64,000 nucleotides of DNA from Collybia mongolica (Eukaryota; Basidiomycota; Agaricomycetes; Agaricales; Clitocybaceae), in contig JAAXNY010000013.1 in NCBI GenBank assembly GCA_013420905.1, positions 992,001-1,056,000 of the forward strand, read 5' to 3'. This document shows positions 1 through 12,155 of the stretch, one piece after another. Positions within the stretch are counted from its first letter, which is position 1. Each line of letters begins with the position of its first letter. The notes beneath the pieces were generated by a model. The model had not been told where the DNA came from. It worked only from the letters and a program-made list of their open reading frames with translations, and did not search any database. The translations under genes and the position numbers were made by a program.

Positions 1-3000
1 CCAATGGCAAGAGGTGCTGATAGCAGAGGTGTGCTGACAGCAGGGTATCTAATGAACAATGAGTGAATGTTAATATTGAGAGTTGTGATATAATATTGGG
101 CATCCCCCCCTACAATATTATGGAAAAGGTACATATAATTCCACAGGTGTTGGGGATCTGACCCACACTCTAACCCAGGTGAGTCTAATTTCAAGCACTC
201 ATGGCAAGTAATTGCCAAGATCACAGGTAGTTAACAGATATAAATGTCACATACAATATGAGCACCTCAATTTCTACCCATAGATTAGTAGTAGCTCATA
301 TACTTTCCTTCAAGCAAGAGCCTATCATGCCAAAATAAAGTCATACATATTATTTGGATTAGCAATTGTGCCAATTAATGGGATAAAGCATTGTGTGGCA
401 CTGTGCCGAAGGCACAGGTCTTTAGCTTGTTCTTATAAGGTAGCAGACACTAGGAACCAACACTCTTATGTAATCTGATTAGTAAGCACCAAGCCATGCA
501 AAAATTGATATCCAGAAGGAAAAAAAAATCCAGGTGGCACAGTGCTGTAAGAAGGGCATTATTGGGGTGGAATGGTATCGGATGTAGCTATGCTATGTAC
601 ATAACTGGAATTTGGATATGTAATCATTGTATGAATTTTTTAGCTTGGCAAGAATGCTCAGAGGGAGAACATGATGGCCATAATACTTCTGATTCACCCA
701 AACAGCTTCAGGCCCTAAAAGCTCCTGCAAATATGCACTTATAAAACACACTGATTGATTAGCATACCTACATTAGCATCAGATTCATGAATGCAAAGTA
801 GAAGGTACAGAATGGACATGACTTACTGTTTGATCAGCATGAGATTGTCTGTGGTTGAATGGGTTTCAAAATTTTTGGAGAGCCTGAGGTGAATGTGAGT
901 TAAAGTAGCCTTGGATCCTCTTCCCATTTGTTGGATAACCTCATGAGGCTATTATGTATATTTTTTTGGCCTGTTTTCATCCCCTCTCCTCCCTCTACCC
1001 ACTGGGATGGACCACATGTCTGCTTATGTAAGCCACAAAAAAAATGGTCACCAAAAAACCTCCCCCTTCCAAATATGTTTTCTTGTTGAAACAAAGCTTT
1101 CTGAAGCTTTTTCTATTTCAAAAATTTGGGGCTCAATATCTCACCCATAAATTGACATTTTTTCAAAAAGAAAGCTAGACAGCAACAACTAAAGTAGTTA
1201 CAACATATTCTCAAACACAGTTACATAGAAAAACTATGACGCTTCTTCCTCTTTTACCACCACCATCCGACCATGGGAATTCATCCCTCCTGCACTAGGT
1301 TGTCCCTGAACTACCTAACACCTCATCCCTAATTGAGATTGCCTTTCATCAGACCATTCTTTTGGCCTAGTCCACTATCCTTTTACACCATATCCAAATT
1401 TCTAACTTATCAGAGCTGATCCTGACTATCTGCAGGGTCATCTCATCTTGCCTGTACTGGGGGCTTCACTAATCCATTCACATCCACCTTATCAACTACC
1501 AGGCCACACAAGGACACCACAACTCTTGTACTCTGCTTTGCGCAGATCCTTAGGGAGCATCACCACCAACATTTTTGACAATTTATTTGTACTCACTTAA
1601 CCACTACACCCAAATACAAAAGGAGGAAGGGGTCTGGCCCCCAATCAGCTACTGTCCCTGCACAGAGCACACCTCTTGGGGAGAATGCCAGTTTATTGTC
1701 CAATGGTGGGATTTGGTGGCCTCATTTTGGAGGGGAGTCATTGCTTTGGGAGAGTGGTGTGGAACAGGGGGGCAAGTAATAGGGGGATTCAGGAAAGGGG
1801 GAGCAGGTTTGAGGTATGGGTCGTTCATTTAGATTGGACATTTATCTTCAACACTGGGGGGGAGTAATGGGTTTCCAGGGCAACCTGAAAATACCAGGGG
1901 GGAAGTGGAACGGGGTACCAACATGAAGGGAGGGGACCATGCCCCGACAAGTGAAGGCAAACCTTTAAGGCATTGGGAGGTTCAGACATGGTACAGTACA
2001 ATACTGTTGGACTGCAGGTATCCTCAGTCCAGACCTGTAATATGACCTGGAGAGCAACTTAGTGTACAGCTCCACCCTGATGGCCCATTACAGATTACTT
2101 AGTGGTAATAGGTGTTTCTGCCTGCATGTAGCTGGGTCAAACCCACATGCACTTAATATTATTATATGAAAAAAAAAAAAAAAAAAAAAAATAGAAAAAC
2201 TACTTGTGTTGTGGTTATTGAGGATGGCAGCAAGGACAAAAATAGCTTATGTAAGGGGTGTCAGTTTCCAAGTGTCTGCTACCTTATGAGTCAAATCAGA
2301 GGATCTGGAAAAGAGTCCATGGATATGCTGAATGCAGGGCCTTTGCATACACAGGTTAAAAAACATGGAAAAGGTTATTCCCACTCTAGAAGTATTGATT
2401 GGCTCAAGTGCCACACATGAGACAGGAACTATGGATGGAATGCAGTGGAACAAACCTGGAGCAGTTGGGGCTGCTCTCAAAATGGCTCCCAATCTTCCTC
2501 ATTTGAAACTAGCCCTGGTTGATTTTTTTAAAGGTGTATTGGAAAAATGGAAGCAGCTCACCAGTGAATTCAAGGAGGGTGGGGTTATTGATCAAGCATC
2601 AGATGAAGAATGTGAATTAGCATGGATGCCACCAACCAATGATATCAATAAAGGAATTCTTGGGGCTTTCTGAGTATACATATACATGCAGAACAAACCA
2701 AGAACAACACTTCACAAATTTTATATGCAAGCCATGTTTAAAACAAACCAAACACAGACTTTCATGAATGAGAAGGTCTGTAAACTCAACTGGTTTTTTG
2801 TAACATAGTTTGTGGAGACTGTATCCTGAACTCCTTGAGGCAATCCTGCCTGGAACTCTGATAATTCACAAGTCCAGTCACCAGTGTCTCAGGAGATGAA
2901 TATTTTACTTTACAACACAGGGTGCATACCAGTTAATTGTAACAAAAGTTATACTAAAAATATCCTAGAATTTCTCCATCAGCATCCAATATAACTCTCT

Positions 3001-3405
3001 GAAACCTTCTACCATATCTTGTGCAAAGGTCCAGTGATTTGCAGAAATTATGTTGAAAATATGATAGAAATATGGATTTTCACTCAAAATGATTTATGTA
3101 TTTCTACTGGATTTTATTTCACAATTTGCTAGAGATGTTCAACATGATTAGCATTTTCAAGGCAGAAATATATTTGGTGTGGGTGGAAAATTTCTACTAT
3201 ATTTCTAATATATTTTTTGATAAAATTGGTTGGCATGCACCCTGTGCAAGGGATCTTATTTTTGGAAATGCAAGAATAAATAACAACCTTTGCAGCCAGT
3301 TATTGCATGGGTTGATGAGACAAGCAACATAGACAGATGAATGATTCAAGACATCAGAATATATTATGTGTAATTTGGAGGTAATCTTTTTGTTTCTAAA
3401 TCCTC
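1..3405. repeat. CpG-depleted, transposon-derived segment
   Basis: This AT-rich stretch contains only about nine CG dinucleotides, and I see none between roughly 1945 and 3405, whereas CG is common immediately to the right (from about 3410). Such loss is what long-term cytosine methylation of transposons produces in basidiomycetes. It holds a poly-A run at about 2168-2191, no intact long reading frame, and one recognisable decayed coding fragment (about 2340-2800). I could not find terminal repeats, so the element type and its true left end (possibly outside the window) are unknown. Confidence 0.6.
2340..2800 (+). pseudogene. Decayed transposon-associated ORF fragment
   Basis: Reading in one frame gives a coherent stretch with motifs such as ETGTMDGMQWNKPGAVGA, APNLPHLKLALVDFF and LAWMPPTNDINKG. 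It resembles the C-terminal part of large, TE-borne ORFs that recur in Agaricomycete genomes. A stop codon at 2671-2673 interrupts the frame, after which similar-looking sequence (QNKPRTTLHKFYMQAMF) continues in the same frame and soon ends in further stops. There is no credible start. Assignment to a named transposon superfamily is not possible from memory. Confidence 0.5.
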
Positions 3406-5425
3406 AGGCGCTTCGCACATGTTTCGTCCATTCTGACAGCGACTCGCGAGTAGACTTATTTGTGTTATTTGTGACACGATATCGAAATCTGCCAGACTTC
3501 CTCTATGGTGTGTGGTTGCTGCCGCCCATTTCAAGCCATCTTTCGCGACCCTAAGGATATAAATATTGCCGTGCGGCGTTTAACAGAATAATTGAAACTC
3601 GAGGCTATACAGCTCGGAATAGAACTTATATTATCCTCAACTAAGTCCTCCTACCCTGTTTTGAGACCTCACATTTTGTTCGCTGATGAATATCGTTATT
3701 CCCTGATGTGCGAAGCGTTCATTTTCCGCCGATATTTTCGCGACGGCGTCGAAATTATAACACGACATAATGACTCGGCGTTCGTAGAAATGACGGGGGT
3801 GTGATCGGCGTTATGCTACCCGTGCCGCCGGCTACGATCCAGGTTAGCAGTAGGCCTCTGACAGACACAGAAACCCGCATAGACGAGCATATACCGACGG
3901 GTAGTAGGCTTCGAATCCTCGAATGTTGTTAACCTGCTCGGCGCGATATCCGTGCAAGCTCATTGGGGATGTAAAATGCGCTTCCAAGGGCTAATCAGTG
4001 AAATATTGAAGCGTATACACCGCCCACAACGTTCGTCGCTGATAGCTGATTCAGATATTTATTGGCGCCCGAGATATTTAACTTTATTAATTCTGAAGCC
4101 AAGAAAGTCAGAATACGGCATCCAAATATCATGTGCGACGCATATAAGTACTGTCCATCTTGATAATGAGCTGGCAGGTGGAGGGTGCTTGGGTAGAAAG
4201 GCCATCTCTTTCTCCTTCTATTCGCCCCCGATGAATGTGGAGCCCCAGGAGGGTTAAACCAGTCAGTGGAGGTTCTAAATAGGCGGTGGAAAAACTTCTC
4301 TCTGGGAATGGTGTCGTTTGTCTCTTTATGCAATCCGACTTTGTTACCTACGGGATAGTCATGATGTGAAACCAGGTAAATTTGGAATACTGAGTGATAT
4401 AAAACCGTGTAGAGCCCCCTAACGAGCAGGGAAAAAACGTATCCTGTCCCTAAAATCAGTAAGCCCGATGTCGCCAATAGCAGATAAGATGTATAATGAC
4501 TGATCCCAAGGTTCTAGACACAAGAATTCCATTCGCGAAGCAAGGTTGACGAATGCATAGTTGGGTATTTGTGGAAAGACGGTTATCTTCAGCGAGTATC
4601 TGTCGAAATCTAGTCCGTCGTTGAGTAACACCACCCCATCACTCCACTAGTCAATGATCTTTGGAAGCCCAGTCTCTGTAGCAAGGTTCTGTTACCCACG
4701 GGGAGGAGGGAGTCAATGAGACGCCTGGGCCCGACACGCCAAGAGTCTCAGACAGTCGAATAACGATACTGACAGACACACCGACGAGTTGTTTGGAGAC
4801 TCTCACCCCATCTGGGTATGCTTCATAGCTTCACCTTCATTTGACAGGACTACAGTAAGCACCAATGGGAATCTCGCGATCAAGGTACCCTGATATCTAT
4901 TAATCGATAAAATATCGAAATCGCCTTGGCGTGGTATGTGATGTGACCGACTAACGGCAGGGAAGGCACCAAAGTTGAAGGTGAAAAAATCTCCCTGTCA
5001 TTCGCGCCTTGTCCTACGATAAATCGTAAAGCCGGCTCACTTAACCATTTGTCAGCGTCAGGAATAGAATCAACTGTGAGGAGTTTGCTGGCAGTGGGCC
5101 TTCCAAGCTATCAGCGATGAAAGAGCTGTGGGAAGATCAAAGGTTAACTTGAGGCAAACAGCATGTGATGTGAGAAGGCAAGAACCACTTGATTTCGTCA
5201 GTCAAATGCCTAGGATAGGTATAGTCTAGCCTCCACGTTGATGTTACGTTCGTCGCCGTTCCATAAGCAGTGGTTAGGCCCCTTACTTCGCTGGAAGACA
5301 AGGTTGGAATAACAGCATCACCCGAGCCGGTTCTGGCTCTGCGTTCTGAATCCACTTCCCGGTGATGATTTTAACAGATCCCTCCTCCACCGCCGGGGAA
5401 TATCTTGGCGTGCAGGCCGCGAATT
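3406..5425. other. Intergenic, no gene recognised
   Basis: Normal CpG content resumes here. A 160-codon open frame on the minus strand (3995-4477) has a hydrophobic start, but I cannot relate it to any family and it lacks splice-consistent extensions. I regard it as chance or as a remnant. Confidence 0.4.
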
Positions 5426-5462
5426 AAGCAAATAGTGAGCTACGAGAGGTCGTATGCGGAAA
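5426..5462 (+). promoter_or_regulatory. 37-bp upstream element, copy A
   Basis: This 37-base block recurs at 11100-11136 with three substitutions (positions 5436, 5450 and 5457). It lies 1.20 kb upstream of the first NOS-like start codon; the other copy lies 1.06 kb upstream of the second. The sequence on both sides is not similar, so this is either a conserved regulatory element or the edge of the original duplication. The core reads AGCAAATAG then GAGCTACGAGAGG. Confidence 0.55.
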
Positions 5463-6271
5463 GATGTTTGATGTTAATAATACAATGTGTCGTCCTGATT
5501 GGCAAATGAGTAAGTTCAACTATGAATTTAAGTATTTAATCTGACCTGGGAGTCCGTGGTATGGAGGATAAGATAGTCCAATGTGGGCACTATGATGGGA
5601 AAACGCAAGAAACTCTACCAAGTGGAGCAAAACAAAGAAGAGGACAAATTGATAGACAAACATAGCGACTCGAAGTTTAGTATTATATCATAACGGCATA
5701 TGTTGATCAGCAGTCAGATTGTTCTGAAGCTTAAGAACTTCAAGTTGCTTGGGACGTTCGCTATTATCACATCATCATGGATGCCTGATGACGAGAAAGA
5801 GGAATGCCAACCGTGAGAAATTCTTCCATCATGTATTGATTGGCTGTAACTTTGAGCTTGTCCCAAAGGCCCATCCCTTACACATGGGTCGTCGCCAACC
5901 CGACTCTCTGCCGCGCTTCAGTACTTCAATACCATTAATGGGTCAGATGCATTTTGTCGATCCATTACGCGGTGGGATCGGAAGTCGAACCGTTTATACC
6001 CATGGCTCTGTTCCTGGAGAAAGTGAGGCGCCTATTCGTTCGTCCCCAATCACAAAGGCTCCAGCATTCCAGGCTTGTCGAGACCTATACGTGATCAGGG
6101 AAGATGATCTGCGAGCGCGCGAAGCCTCCCACCGCTTGAATATTGGCATATCTTAGCCTTGGCCTCCAGGTATGCTGTGATCGTTCGCCATCCCGCGCTA
6201 GTCGCATTTGCTTAATTCGTAAACTTCCAGGTGAAATCTTTGATGTATATATCCCTGCCAAAAGTGCAATG

Positions 6272-6465
6272 GTTCGCCGGTGGTCTCAGCTGGATGGTGC
6301 AAACAGATTTAGACACCCGCGTATCTGGGAGGATTCTACCCCGTTCAAGTCGGTCACTGAATTGGAACTCCGATCCACCTTTGCCAGACTTGGACGTGAG
6401 ATCAGAGTAGTAGTACCAGTTCAAACCACGGGCTGCTTGATGCAGTCCTCGGTAAATATAAATAA
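6272..6465 (+). promoter_or_regulatory. Core promoter of first NOS-like gene, with blocks shared with the second
   Basis: Three short blocks match the upstream region of the second gene in the same order: GTTCGCCGG at 6272 (17 bases, 15 identical to 11821), TGGACGTGAGATCAG at 6391-6405 (14 of 15 identical to 11917-11931), and GTAAATATAAATAA at 6452-6465 (identical to 11978-11991). The last contains a TATA-type box. Distances to the ATG are 356/335, 237/239 and 176/178 bases, while the intervening sequence has diverged. That points to retained cis-elements and probable co-regulation. Confidence 0.65.
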
Positions 6466-6627
6466 CCAGAGTCTTGGCCTGGTACCCAGAGTCGCCCTTC
6501 ACACTCGGGTACATGACAGTTCGTCAAATCTTCTTAACCTTTTAGGCAAACATCCATTGTAAGCCTGGAACCCCACTTTAATGCTCTGTTGCACTCAACG
6601 TTTCCTCTCATCAGCACAAGATAAACC

Positions 6628-9600
6628 ATGGGTACCGTCATATGTCCGTTCGCGACGCGCGAATTCGAACGCATCAAAGAAAATCATTCGACGCTAGCGT
6701 CGACAGGCTGCACCAGGGATCTTTGCCAGTCGGGAAGAATTATTCATACCGACGAGCCTCGCGTCGGAGAAAACCGCCCAATAAGCAGTATTGAGCATGA
6801 TGCCGAAGGGTTTCTTAGGGAGCTTCTCAAAGATGGATTTTTTGCCTCCGAACAGGCTTTCCAGCAACGATTTCAACACGTACTTTATGAAATTCGAGGC
6901 GGCGCCGTCGAGGGAATAATTCGCGAGACAAAAGAGACTGGATTGATTGGGGGAAACTGGACGCAGACTCCAGGGGAGATCGAGTTCGGGATTCGTCGTG
7001 CTTGGAGGAATGCAAGAAAGTGCATCATGCGCTCGCATTGCGAGGATCTTAAGTGAATATCTCCTCTTTTCTTCGATGTACAGAATTAACGTCCTTTAGG
7101 TTGTGTGATCTGCGTAACGTGACCTCGAGTACTAAAATGGCAGTCGAGTTGATGAAGGCGCTTTCCAAGGCATATAATGACGGGAATATCCTACCGACTG
7201 GTTGGTTTTGTTCTCACAAGTGTTGTAGTATTATTGTTAACAGTTCTCCTCAGTTTTCGTTTTCCCGCCGCGCACACCAAACAACAGAGGTCCGATGGTC
7301 TGGAACGACCAACTTCTGACCTTTGCGGCGGTAAGAAGTCTTTCTGTATTCTCGATTCTTTGGCCGACCAGACAACCTTCTAGTATGAATTAGAGGACGG
7401 ATCGATTCTTGGTGACCCTAAGAATGCCCAATTCACAAAAGATGTGATTGAGCTTGGGTGGGTGCCTCCCAAGAACAAGAGCCGATTCGACCTATTGCCA
7501 GTCGTCGTGATGGCCGAGGGGGACCTTCCGGTCATTGTGGAGCTCCCCACCCACCTCCGCAAGTTGATCGAAATTCGCCATCCAGAATACCCCGGATTGG
7601 GCGAACTCGATCTGAAATGGGCCGCCTTTCCTGCCTTGAGTAGACTTGGCTTCGACATTGGCGGTGTACAATATACAGCGACTCCATTCATTGGATGGTA
7701 TGCAGAGGCGTCAGTGGATAGCAATCATTTCTAAACCTTCCACATTAGGTTCATGGAAGCTGAGATTGGCACTCGCAACCTCGCTGATTCCTTCCGATAC
7801 AACGTGTTGCCAGATGTTGTGAAAGCGCTCCACCTTGCTGATGATGTCCTCGCCGAAGTAGACAGCTTCGACGACCTTCCTGAATACGAAAAACTCGCTT
7901 TACTAGTATGTCGAGCCCGTATTATTTCTTTTCGCACTCTGCTAATTCGTCTTATAGTCTCGAGCTCAAACAGAGTTAAACTACGCAGTACAACACTCTT
8001 ACATTCGAGAGAAGATCACTATGTCGGATTCACTAACGGCTTCAATAAAATTTAGCCGGTACGACGACGAATTCCAAAAAAAACACGGTTTCCGCCTTCC
8101 CTCCGATCCTTTCTGGGTCGCGCCCCCACAAGGTTCCATCGTTCCTCTCTGGCATCGCGGAGCCGCACCGAACTACCAACCAAAGCCTATGATCTGTAGG
8201 CATGTTCAGGAACCCGCGAAGGCCTGGAAACGGGAAAAGTCCAACTGGCCCGTTGGATCGACTGTGGCGAAGGTCCTGATCGATGGAGCCGCAGGTTATA
8301 ATATGGGGTCCAGTGGTATTACCCTTCCACCGCAGATTGAGGGTTCCTCTGTTGTGAAGAACATCGAGTCATCCCGTACTCCTGACGCCCTGATTGGTTC
8401 GATGTCCAAGATCGACGAGACACTGGCAGAACCGTTGCCTACGCCTGAATTCCTGCCCCCTTCAGCTTCAAAGGAAGCCGAGATGATAGCCAAACGGTCT
8501 TCCGCCACCGACGATTTGACACTTGCACGGTCCAAGCCGTCGCCGCCAGTTCGCGCGTACCCGATCGTCAAGAAAATGACGTCTCAAAATTCCCCAGGAG
8601 TGATCCAAGACGTGTTCTTCGCAAGATCAGGCCAGGGCAGTTCTTCGGCCTCGTCACCAGTTTCAACCCCGAAGAAAATGGAGCCCTTAACCCAGCCACC
8701 TGCCATGCTGAATGGTCAGAACGACTCAAAACCAATTGCGTCAGAACCTCGGGCGAAATCACCTGCTGTCGCTACGCCCTATGGGAGTCCTACTCATAGA
8801 CCGGTCCCGAGTACACCCTCTTTCTCGTTGGGTATGGAAGAAGTCTCTACTCCCAATAGAATCGTGTCTCCCACGAAAGCATCTAACGTCGTGAATGGCC
8901 GCGATAACTCCATTGGGATAGAACCTCGGATCAATTCACCTACCGCTCCGAAATCCTCTGCAAAAGCGGATCCATTCAATACGTCGTCTTACTCCTTACC
9001 ATCATGGATTCCCCGAGTAAATTCCACTACAGAGCCTTCTCCTCCTCTACACAGCCGCGACAATTCGTTTGCTACCAGTCCCGGACCCCAGGACAAATTA
9101 CCGGTTACCCCGAGTGTCAACAGTGTCGTACCCAGGAAACCGGTGACCCAGAGTATGCCGTCCGTGGTACCTGCTGTTCAGATTCCTGTCATTTCCCAGG
9201 GAGCGACTCCGAATAATCTCAAAAGCAGCATTTTGGTCTCACAATCGCCTAGCACGCCATTTGGTGGTCGACCTGGTTTGACTATTGGCAATTCAGAAAC
9301 TCAGAAACCACTCGCAAAGGCTGTACCTGAAAGTCCTATCCCGAAGCTCATTCCGAGAGTAGAACCACCGAAGAAAGTAGAACCACCGAAGAACACAGAG
9401 ACACCGAAGCAAGTGGAACCACCAAAAAAGGTAGAGACGCCGAAACAAGCAGAACCGCCGAAGAAAGTAGAGCCTGTGACACAACAAGCGCCCAAGGAAG
9501 CTCCTATTGAGAGGAAGAGTGGCGACAAAGGCACAGCTGCGTCGGTCGCGATCTACTACTGTAGTGCGGGAACAATCGCCGAGAAACTGGCTACAAAGCT

Positions 9601-10027
9601 GCGAGACAAAACGAAAGCTCTCGCCAAGACATCCCCACACATTTCCCTTGACGCAGACGTCCACCCCCTCGATGATTTGGAGGCGTCCGAAATGACCGCC
9701 GATAAAGTGTTCCTCTTGGTCATTAGTACCACGGGTACCGGAGAGATCCCAGCCAACGGCACCGACTTTTCCGAGATGTGCGACGAGATAATCAAGACTG
9801 GCCACTTTGAAGGGAGTAAGGGATTCAGGTTTGCGATCTTTGGCAATGGCGATACTCGGTATACCACTACCTTCAACTTTGCCGCTACCAAAATCAACGA
9901 TCAGTTGAAAAAGATCGGCGGTGTTTCCTTGATGACCGGTTTCTACGAGGCAGATACAGCAGTCCAATCTCCCCCGTGGTCGGCTCTGAACAAATATTGG
10001 GCACAGGTGCAGGAAAGTATTCTGTGA
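6628..10027 (+). CDS. NOS-like oxygenase fused to an FMN flavodoxin domain, lacking FAD/NADPH reductase
   Basis: Six exons: 6628-7052, 7100-7200, 7254-7330, 7384-7697, 7749-7905, 7958-10027; all phases close, giving 1047 residues. Residues 1 to about 456 are a nitric-oxide-synthase oxygenase domain: CxxxxC zinc motif (C28, C33), heme-thiolate Cys132 in RAWRNARKCIMR, VFPPRTPNNR, the substrate-binding Glu311 and Arg315 in FMEAEIGTRNLAD, and FWVAPPQGSIVPLWH for the pterin/dimer region. A 430-residue Ser/Pro/Thr linker follows, ending in basic PPKKVE-type repeats (about 827-870). Residues 887-1047 are an FMN flavodoxin (YYCSAGTIAEKLA; VISTTGTGEIPANG; FAIFGNGDTRY) of the NOS/P450-reductase type. 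The protein ends directly after it, with no FAD or NADPH module, so it cannot take electrons from NADPH alone. The partner is probably the next gene; a general P450 reductase is the alternative. Confidence 0.9.
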
Positions 10028-11099
10028 GGAGTCGTAAAACATCCTGGGGTCGATACGCATCTATACTACATTAGGGGACCATCCGCCATCAAATTATACC
10101 TTCAGTCATTCATTTGTAACTCAATTAAATGTTGAACTCCAGCTTTATTGTTATTCTTCAATACCTGAAATTTGCGAGCTCGAGGGCATCCCCAAAGCCA
10201 AGTTTCGTCTCCAACAAAACCCTTATATTATTTATCATTGAAGTACAGATGGTTTGGTTTGGTCTTCATGGTTTTAGTTGATCACTGCTACTACTACTTA
10301 GTACTAGTACACTAATGACAGTGGCCGAAGCTAATGACGGGTTAAACGGTAAGCGATCAGGTTTGATAAATTGTACCCTCATGGTCATGAAACCATAAAC
10401 CGTGACGATCCAAAGCAATTTTAAAAGCGTAAAAATGGCTCTCGGGCCTGTGTTGAGCAGCACTCGGTAAGCACCTGGTAGCACTGAGTACTGTACAACA
10501 TGGACGCCACCGACGAAATTCAGGTTATGATGGGTGATTTAAGACTCCGCCGGACTCAGCGCGCTCTAACCGCGCCATGCCCATGTCAAGCACCTGCTTC
10601 TACCTGCTTCAAGAGTGGTTCAACGCCACGTTTATCCACATTCGCCTATTCAAGTTTTCTAAAAATTTCTCAGGGCTCTACTTCCCCTAGGATCCGACAG
10701 CGCGTGGCACTGATTGTACAGGTTTTGATGATGATTCAGAGTTACGGGGTAAACTCTACCACCCGAACGAGGCACCACTACCACACGACTCAGAGTGACT
10801 GCCAGCTACCCAAACTAGCTCCAATGTTTTAACGCGTTTTCTATTAGGCGGTAACACGCAATTCGGGGAGCCAAGAGATTCGCCGAATATGTATTGGGAG
10901 CCTAGGCTGTACGTAAGTGACCGCATCACAACTGGGGAGTGTTCGACAATGACAGGTCGGGCAAGGACAAGAATTCCGTGTTACATAGGTTCAGGACTCG
11001 TCCCTCCAGGACCAACAACTTTCAGACCCGCTGAGACGGAGGGCTAGATCGATGAGATCTGATTTAGAATTGTCGGCGCCGGGGCATCAATCGGTGAAT
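10028..11099. other. Intergenic between the NOS-like genes
   Basis: The region after the first NOS-like stop shows no remnant of an FAD or NADPH-binding domain that I can read in any frame. It contains some low-complexity stretches (for example around 10290-10315) and no supported gene. Confidence 0.5.
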
Positions 11100-11136
11100 A
11101 AGCAAATAGGGAGCTACGAGAGGACGTATGGGGAAA
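11100..11136 (+). promoter_or_regulatory. 37-bp upstream element, copy B
   Basis: Near-identical partner of 5426-5462 (34 of 37 bases), located 1.06 kb upstream of the second NOS-like start codon. Flanking sequence is not conserved. Confidence 0.55.
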
Positions 11137-11820
11137 TTATATATGGAAGTCGATGAAGCTGAAGGGGAGGCCCTTCGAGACCAAGCGTGTCTACGACCAT
11201 AAGCAAGGTGGGTAATTTGCTATTTCCGCGGTTATAGAAACCAAAAATCATTGGAAAATACTCAAGTTATGCAATGACAGGGTTCAGTGAAGCGACGAAG
11301 CAAAAATGACGAATACCTGGCAGCGTTACTCTCACACCCGTCACTCCGTCACATCCATCGTTCACACTCCAGTTAGCCTCGCGCCCTTACAACATAATGA
11401 CCACCGTTGGTTATATGCGATCACAAGAGTTTTCATCTAGTTCATCACTTCCCCGTACGCCCCACAAAGCTTCTAGAACACGGGCATTTACTTCTTTCGT
11501 TACAAGTTCCAAGTGATCGGGTATACTCATTGGCAGTCACACGTATAGGGCAGTAAAGCGCCCATGCATTCTGGAAACTAAGATCCAACGGCTGAGGGCT
11601 TTAGCCTCGGCTCGCCAAGAGAAGTCTACATGATGAAGGAGAAGAACCCGCTAACGATTTCCTCGATGCGTTCAGTAACGGCAGGGGGGGATAGCACTTG
11701 TCAAAAGTTTGGCTTCCTCCCGTCATGATGTGATGCGTTTTCCCGTACCTTCACACATGGTGTATGCACGGGCCAGAATGTGTCTCTCGTTTTGGATTCT
11801 GGACTTTGTATCAACTGACC

Positions 11821-11991
11821 GTTCGCCGGTCGCCTCAATTGCATTAGCCATCAAAATTACTAAGGGGTTCCGAGAAGGGAATATGTACCCCGGACAATAC
11901 GGTCGGCTCAAGGTAATGGACGTGGGATCAGCGGGCTGTCCACAGACGCAGTATACCAGGACACTTGATGGCCCCGAGTAAATATAAATAA
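11821..11991 (+). promoter_or_regulatory. Core promoter of second NOS-like gene, with shared blocks
   Basis: Contains the counterparts of the blocks upstream of the first gene: GTTCGCCGG at 11821, TGGACGTGGGATCAG at 11917-11931, CTTGATG, and GTAAATATAAATAA at 11978-11991 with a TATA-type box 173 bases before the ATG. The order and spacing match the first gene to within about 20 bases. Confidence 0.65.
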
Positions 11992-12155
11992 GAGGTGCTT
12001 CATCCTAAAACACTCGGCGTTTCATTTCTTTCCACTTCTGTTTTCCTTCCCAACGGCTTCCCCGACCATTGTGAGTTGTCATGTCCATCGTTTTCCCCCA
12101 CCTTCGCCACCACCATGTTGACTGAGCACCTAGTTTTTTTAGCACAAAAGCGACC

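Noticed and set aside
3995..4477. 160-codon minus-strand open frame with hydrophobic N-terminus
   Set aside because: No family resemblance, no splice-consistent neighbours, and composition unlike the real genes here.
9293..10060. 255-codon minus-strand open frame opposite the flavodoxin domain
   Set aside because: Antisense to the low-complexity linker and FMN domain; its Phe/Leu/Arg-rich sequence mirrors the PPKKVE repeats.
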